A DNA stretch of 9,745 nucleotides from an uncultured Eubacteriales bacterium (GTDB lineage Bacteria; Bacillota; Clostridia; Lachnospirales; Lachnospiraceae), in the NCBI GenBank assembly GCA_949297565.1, contig CASFUI010000001.1, positions 1-9,745 on the forward strand, given 5' to 3'. The stretch's first letter is position 1. Each line of letters opens with the position of its first letter. The translations under genes and the position numbers were made by a program. Below the pieces are notes generated by a model. That model was not told the DNA's origin. It saw nothing but the letters and a program-made list of their open reading frames with translations, and made no database searches. Positions 6,489 through 9,745 of this stretch are shown one piece after another.

Positions 6489-6517
6489 TTGACTATATAG
6501 TAAAGTTTGTGTAATAT
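6489..6517 (+). promoter_or_regulatory. Probable sigma-A promoter of the metK riboswitch transcript
   Basis: -35 TTGACT (6489-6494), 17-bp spacer, -10 TAATAT (6512-6517, 4 of 6 consensus bases). The start would be near 6524, about 27 nt before helix P1 of the riboswitch. It stands back to back with the HD-GYP promoter; the two -35 boxes are 18 bp apart. Confidence 0.65.
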
Positions 6518-6550
6518 TCATTTGTAATTGAATATAACGATATTTTATCC

Positions 6551-6708
6551 CTTATTTAGAGCGGCGGAGACACATAGGGTCGATGAAGCCCGGCAACCCC
6601 AAGTACTGTATATGATGAGCCGTATACAGGTCGAGGAAGGTGCCAACCTGAGCGAAGATTAAACCGGCTGCACTGTGAGTGCGGAGGGCGATAGATTCGA
6701 ACAATAAG
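6551..6708 (+). ncRNA. SAM-I (S-box) riboswitch aptamer controlling metK
   Basis: Conserved core: TTAGAG, GGAG, TCGATGA (k-turn), CCGGCAACC and GGTGCCAACC. Helices read by eye: P1 CTTATT (6551-6556) with AATAAG (6703-6708); P2 GGC (6563-6565) with GCC (6588-6590), enclosing the k-turn and GAC/GTC; P3 GGCAACC (6592-6598) with GGTGCC (6639-6644), lengthened by a perfect CTGTATA/TATACAG; P4 closed by CGAA/TTCG (6653-6656, 6696-6699), with CTGCACT/AGTGCGG inside. The P2 loop AGG (6576-6578) can pair with CCT (6647-6649), the usual SAM-I pseudoknot. At about 158 nt it is longer than most because P3 and P4 are extended. SAM binding is known to favour termination, so metK would be turned off by its own product. 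Confidence 0.93.
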
Positions 6709-6760
6709 AGGATTTCGAAATCTGGTGATTGCGGGTCCTTTTAAGAGGGTCCGTTTTTTT
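6703..6760 (+). terminator. Terminator and antiterminator of the SAM-I riboswitch
   Basis: Terminator: CGGGTCC (6732-6738) pairs with GGGTCCG (6747-6753) using two internal G-U pairs, followed by seven T (6754-6760). Antiterminator: AAGAGGA (6706-6712), which overlaps the 3' strand of P1, can pair with TCCTTTT (6736-6742) in the terminator's 5' arm, leaving GATTTCGAAATC as an inner hairpin. When SAM holds P1 together the antiterminator is lost and transcription stops. This is the classic S-box OFF switch and is directly visible in the pairing. Confidence 0.85.
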
Positions 6761-6899
6761 ATTCTATTAGGAAAGTTCTATGAACTTCCTATAGAATAAA
6801 AATGCTCCGCAGGATCGCAGAGGAGCGGAAAGGCAATTATTCTTACGAATCCGCGCCTCGCGAGAGAGTTCGCTTGCGAACTCTTTGTTCCACGCGGAT
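6756..6899 (+). repeat. Cluster of three strong palindromes between riboswitch and metK
   Basis: First, a 47-nt hairpin (6756-6802): TTTTTATTCTAT pairs perfectly with ATAGAATAAAAA, then AGGAA/TTCCT and GTTC/GAAC with single-base bulges, loop TAT; its 5' arm reuses the T tract of the riboswitch terminator. Second, GCTCC/GGAGC (6804-6808, 6822-6826). Third, ATCCGCG (6849-6855) with CGCGGAT (6893-6899), enclosing a perfect AGAGTTCG/CGAACTCT (6865-6872, 6877-6884) with loop CTTG. Apart from metK's ribosome binding site, this fills the space before the gene. It may be a dispersed palindromic element (REP or MITE-like) or extra RNA control of metK. Confidence 0.6.
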
Positions 6900-6958
6900 A
6901 TACGTTATATTATGAAACTTTTTATATAAACTTCATTTTACAAAGAAAGGATACGATT

Positions 6959-8146
6959 ATGGAAAAGAGATTATTTACATCAGAATCAGTAACAGAGGGA
7001 CATCCTGATAAAATCTGCGATCAGATTTCAGATGCAATACTTGACGCTATGTACGAGCAGGACCCTTATTCGAGAGTTGCCTGCGAGACGCTTACAAACA
7101 CAGGCTTTATTATGGTTATGGGCGAGGTTACCACAAAGGCAAATGTCGATATTCCGCAGATTGTCCGCGACACTGTGGTACAGATAGGCTATGACAGCTC
7201 AGAAAAGGGCTTTGACGGACATACCTGTGCGGTTATGGTTGCTCTTGACAAGCAGTCTCCGGATATTGCAATGGGTGTTGACAAGGCTTTTGAGGCTAAG
7301 AACGGAGAAAATGATGACGCTGCGATTGAGGCTATCGGAGCTGGAGACCAGGGAATGATGTTCGGATATGCCACAAACGAGACTCCGGAATATATGCCGT
7401 ATTCCGCAGCTCTGGCACAGAAGCTTGCAAGACAGCTTACAAGCGTGAGAAAGGACGGGACGCTTGCGTATTTAAGACCGGACGGAAAGACACAGGTGAC
7501 GGTTGAATATGACAGCAACAATAAACCTGTGAGACTTGACGCGATTGTTGTTTCATCACAGCATGCCCCGGAGGTATCACAGGAGCAGATTCATGAGGAT
7601 GTTAAGAAGTATGTAATTGACGCGGTTGTTGACCCTGCAATGATTGATGCCGATACTAAAATATTTATTAATCCTACGGGAAGATTTGTAATCGGAGGAC
7701 CTAACGGCGACAGCGGTCTTACGGGACGCAAGATTATAGTTGACACTTACGGCGGAGTTGCAAGACACGGCGGCGGCGCGTTTTCAGGAAAGGACTGCAC
7801 TAAGGTTGACCGTTCGGCAGCATATGCTGCTCGCTATGTTGCAAAAAATATTGTGGCTGCCGGACTTGCTGACAGATGCGAAATACAGCTCTCATATGCA
7901 ATCGGCGTAGCGCAGCCGACATCTATTATGGTAGATACGTTTGGGACAGGAAAGCTTTCAGACGAAAAGATTGTTGAAATTATCAGAGAAAACTTTGATT
8001 TGAGACCGGCTGGAATTATCAGGATGCTTGATTTGAGACGTCCGATTTATAAGCAGACAGCGGCTTACGGCCACTTTGGACGCACTGACCTTGACCTGCC
8101 GTGGGAAAAGACAGACAAGACAGAAACTTTGAAAAAATATCTGTAA
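6959..8146 (+). CDS. metK: S-adenosylmethionine synthetase (methionine adenosyltransferase)
   Basis: Cytoplasmic enzyme making S-adenosylmethionine from methionine and ATP with release of phosphate and pyrophosphate; it needs Mg2+ and K+ and works as a tetramer. The 395 residues match the usual length. Seen: TSESVTEGHPDKICDQISDA near the N terminus (GHPDK 14-18), the signature GAGDQGMMFGYATNETPEYMP (hexapeptide 127-132), and the P-loop-like GGGAFSGKD (271-279) followed by KVDRSAAYAARY. All catalytic motifs are intact. The start has AGAAAGGA seven bases before the ATG. The gene is preceded by its own SAM-sensing riboswitch and followed by a strong terminator, so it is a single-gene unit under product feedback. 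Its magnesium need is a loose link to the nearby mgtE, not evidence of co-regulation. Confidence 0.98.
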   Translation: MEKRLFTSESVTEGHPDKICDQISDAILDAMYEQDPYSRVACETLTNTGFIMVMGEVTTKANVDIPQIVRDTVVQIGYDSSEKGFDGHTCAVMVALDKQSPDIAMGVDKAFEAKNGENDDAAIEAIGAGDQGMMFGYATNETPEYMPYSAALAQKLARQLTSVRKDGTLAYLRPDGKTQVTVEYDSNNKPVRLDAIVVSSQHAPEVSQEQIHEDVKKYVIDAVVDPAMIDADTKIFINPTGRFVIGGPNGDSGLTGRKIIVDTYGGVARHGGGAFSGKDCTKVDRSAAYAARYVAKNIVAAGLADRCEIQLSYAIGVAQPTSIMVDTFGTGKLSDEKIVEIIRENFDLRPAGIIRMLDLRRPIYKQTAAYGHFGRTDLDLPWEKTDKTETLKKYL

Positions 8147-8167
8147 AATGGATATACTGTAATGTAA

Positions 8168-8209
8168 AGCCGGATGTAGGACAGCTTCCTGCATCCGGCT
8201 GTTGTATTT
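8168..8209 (+). terminator. Rho-independent terminator of metK
   Basis: A 14-bp stem: AGCCGGATGTAGGA (8168-8181) with TCCTGCATCCGGCT (8187-8200), only one G-U pair, loop CAGCT. A modest T-rich tail GTTGTATTT follows. It lies 22 nt after the metK stop. Confidence 0.85.
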
Positions 8210-8240
8210 ACTAAAAGCTTGCTCAGGAACGGAGGTTTTT

Positions 8241-9044
8241 ATGGAAAGGTATTTTGTGCTTGAGAAATGGCTGGCATTTTTCTTTATATACAGCTTTTTG
8301 GGGTGGTGTATAGAATCGACTATTGTTTCTGTATCAAAGCGCAAACTCACAAACAGGGGATTTCTTAAGGGGCCGCTTCTTCCGCTTTACGGCTTCGGGG
8401 CGCTCACGATTATTTTGTCCACACTGCTTGTCGCTGACAACGCATTTCTGGTTTATATATGCGGAATGATTGCGGCTACTGCTCTCGAGTATATTACAGG
8501 CGCCGGTATGGAAGCTATATTTAATATGAAATACTGGGATTACAGCAATAAAAGGTTTAATATTCACGGTTATATATGTCTGTCGTCATCTCTTTTCTGG
8601 GGAGTTCTCTCGGTGCTGCTCGTAAAATTTATACATGTACCCATAGAGCGTTTTATTGACGGCATGAACAGATATCTGCTGACCGCTTTGCTGGCGGTAG
8701 TGCTTGCTGCCGCTGTCGCGGACGCGGTGTTTGCGTTCAGGAAGGCTCTGGATTTCCAGAAGCTGCTTGTCTATGAGGATATGATAAGGAGAGAGCTTGC
8801 GGAATTTACCGAGCGTTTTGCGGAGGCAAAGGAAGCGTTTACTGAGAAGGCAACCGCTAAGCAGATAGAATATTTTGCGAAGCAGGAGCAGAAGATAGAG
8901 CACCTTAAGCTTGAGCTTGACGCGGCTAAAGAAAAAGCAGGAAAGATACAGAAATCATTGCTGAAGAGCTTTCCGTCTGCCTCATCTAAGAAGTTTGGAG
9001 ACGCGCTTGAGGAGATAAAAAAATATGTCAATATGAAGAGGTGA
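8241..9044 (+). CDS. CmpB-like 'putative ABC-transporter type IV' membrane protein
   Basis: A 267-residue integral membrane protein. The N-terminal half matches the family named 'putative ABC-transporter type IV' (CmpB-like): FLGWCIEST, NRGFLKGPLLPLYGFGA (38-54), LEYITGAGMEAIF and YWDYSNKRFNIHGYICLSSSLFWG (98-121). About five membrane helices fall near 11-30, 45-63, 67-88, 112-132 and 144-166. The last third (about 180-245) is rich in Glu, Lys and Ala with a heptad-like pattern and probably forms a cytoplasmic coiled coil. I chose the ATG at 8241 because GGAGG stands five bases upstream; an earlier in-frame ATG at 8202 lies right after the metK terminator stem and lacks a ribosome binding site. 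The family's biochemical role is not settled. No ATPase partner is present here. It sits between metK and mreB as its own unit. Confidence 0.85.
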   Translation: MERYFVLEKWLAFFFIYSFLGWCIESTIVSVSKRKLTNRGFLKGPLLPLYGFGALTIILSTLLVADNAFLVYICGMIAATALEYITGAGMEAIFNMKYWDYSNKRFNIHGYICLSSSLFWGVLSVLLVKFIHVPIERFIDGMNRYLLTALLAVVLAAAVADAVFAFRKALDFQKLLVYEDMIRRELAEFTERFAEAKEAFTEKATAKQIEYFAKQEQKIEHLKLELDAAKEKAGKIQKSLLKSFPSASSKKFGDALEEIKKYVNMKR

Positions 9045-9064
9045 CGCGCATCGTGCGCGGTTTT
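9045..9064 (+). terminator. Short terminator after the CmpB-like gene
   Basis: CGCGCA (9045-9050) and TGCGCG (9054-9059) form a perfect 6-bp GC-rich stem with loop TCG, then G and four T. It starts immediately after the TGA stop. The T tract is short, so efficiency is uncertain. Confidence 0.6.
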
Positions 9065-9158
9065 GCGAATGGCGCGGGCTGAACTGTTACTTATTTTGAG
9101 AGGAAAATTTTTTGGAAATTTATTAAAAATAAGGCTTTTAAATTTATCAGATGTTGTA

Positions 9159-9195
9159 TATAATGATAGACAGTCATAAAATGCACAGTTTATGA
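9159..9195 (+). promoter_or_regulatory. Probable mreB promoter -10 and a 7-bp inverted repeat in its leader
   Basis: A perfect -10 TATAAT (9159-9164) lies 51 bases before the mreB ATG; the matching -35 (TTTTAA at 9136-9141, 17-bp spacing) is weak. Just downstream TCATAAA (9174-9180) and TTTATGA (9189-9195) form a perfect inverted repeat around an 8-nt loop, in the expected 5' UTR. This could be an operator or a leader hairpin. Confidence 0.5.
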
Positions 9196-9215
9196 TAATT
9201 GAAAGGAGTAATTTT

Positions 9216-9745
9216 ATGCTGTCAACTGACATAGGTATTGATTTGGGAACTGCCAGTATTTTGGTTTATATAAAGGGAAAGGGTGTAGTGTTAAAGGAGC
9301 CTTCAGTAGTCGCTTTTGACAGAGACACCAATAAAATTAAAGCTATAGGAGAGGAAGCCCGCCTTATGCTGGGAAGAACTCCGGGCAATATTGTGGCTGT
9401 AAGACCGCTTCGTCAGGGCGTTATCTCTGATTACACCGTAACGGAGAAGATGCTCAAGTACTTTATCCAGAAGGCAATCGGCAAGAGAATGTTAAAAAAG
9501 CCGAGAATAAGCGTATGCGTGCCTTCAGGCGTAACGGAGGTTGAAAAGAAGGCGGTAGAGGACGCAACTCTTCAGGCTGGTGCGAGAGAGGTCGCGATTA
9601 TAGAGGAGCCTATCGCTGCCGCAATCGGAGCAGGCATTGACATTTCAAGACCGTGCGGAAATATGATTGTTGATATTGGAGGCGGTACAACGGATATTGC
9701 CGTTATTTCTCTCGGCGGAACAGTTGTAAGTACATCTATTAAGAT
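9216..9745 (+). CDS. mreB: MreB/Mbl actin-like rod-shape protein, 3'-truncated by the window edge
   Basis: Bacterial actin homologue that polymerises under the membrane and guides cell-wall synthesis along the cell length. The first 176 codons are visible; the family has about 335-345. Seen: phosphate-1 motif DIGIDLGTASILVY (residues 5-18), KGKGVVLKEPSVVAFD, GEEARLMLGRTPGNIVAVRPL, and phosphate-2 motif VDIGGGTTDIAV (152-163), which with phosphate-1 forms the nucleotide-binding cleft of the actin fold. The start has AAAGGAG eight bases before the ATG. The protein begins directly with the nucleotide-binding domain, as in B. subtilis Mbl, so the paralogue (MreB, Mbl or MreBH) is not resolved. 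In B. subtilis mbl lies next to spoIIID; here that gene is about 4 kb away on the other strand. Confidence 0.95.
   Translation, partial: MLSTDIGIDLGTASILVYIKGKGVVLKEPSVVAFDRDTNKIKAIGEEARLMLGRTPGNIVAVRPLRQGVISDYTVTEKMLKYFIQKAIGKRMLKKPRISVCVPSGVTEVEKKAVEDATLQAGAREVAIIEEPIAAAIGAGIDISRPCGNMIVDIGGGTTDIAVISLGGTVVSTSIK

Noticed and set aside
6405..6521. 39-residue N-terminal extension of the HD-GYP protein
   Set aside because: A perfect promoter (6442-6470) lies inside the extension, so the message starts downstream of that ATG.
8202..8240. Upstream ATG for the CmpB-like protein
   Set aside because: It overlaps the tail of the metK terminator and has no ribosome binding site, while the ATG at 8241 follows GGAGG at ideal spacing.
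8771..9232. Minus-strand frame of 153 codons
   Set aside because: It is the shadow of the Ala/Glu/Lys-rich tail of the plus-strand gene and crosses the mreB promoter; no family resemblance.
1..9745. CRISPR arrays, tRNA or rRNA genes, insertion sequences, phage genes
   Set aside because: No regularly spaced repeats, tRNA-like folds, transposase or phage proteins were seen on either strand.

Overview
The window looks like a piece of a Clostridia (Firmicutes) chromosome of moderate GC content. It carries a sporulation regulator of the SpoIIID family, a SAM-I (S-box) riboswitch in front of metK, consensus sigma-A promoters with strong AGGAG-type ribosome binding sites, and several Rho-independent terminators. 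Nothing indicates a phage, plasmid, CRISPR array or insertion sequence. It reads as core chromosome with interesting non-coding RNA.

Layout. Bases 1-1436 (+) hold the C-terminal three quarters of a RecQ helicase whose start lies outside the window. Bases 1531-2865 (+) encode a MATE-family efflux transporter, which meets tail to tail, with a 14-bp overlap, an MgtE magnesium transporter on the minus strand (2852-4279). About 670 bp without a convincing protein gene (4280-4952) follow. They contain a perfect-consensus promoter driving a leader of about 475 nt ahead of mgtE, with several hairpins and what look like competing terminator and antiterminator folds, and then the terminator of spoIIID. 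Next, also on the minus strand, come spoIIID (4953-5210, probable TTG start) and an HD-GYP cyclic-di-GMP phosphodiesterase-type gene (5274-6404) with its own consensus promoter.

At about 6470-6490 two promoters stand back to back. The rightward one feeds the SAM-I riboswitch (6551-6708), its terminator (6732-6760), an unusual cluster of strong palindromes (6756-6899) and then metK (6959-8146). After a strong terminator comes a membrane protein of the CmpB-like 'putative ABC-transporter type IV' family with a coiled-coil tail (8241-9044). A short hairpin follows, then the first half of an MreB/Mbl actin-like gene (9216 to the window end).

How the genes fit together. metK makes S-adenosylmethionine, and its leader senses that product and stops transcription when it is plentiful; the antiterminator and terminator can be read directly from the sequence. 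mgtE probably answers to a signal read by its long leader, but I find no M-box core there, so this leader is the best candidate for something undescribed. spoIIID lies beside an HD-GYP gene and about 4 kb from an mreB/mbl gene; in Bacillus subtilis spoIIID and mbl are neighbours, so part of that old neighbourhood may survive in rearranged form. The recQ, MATE, CmpB-like and mreB genes look like independent transcription units.
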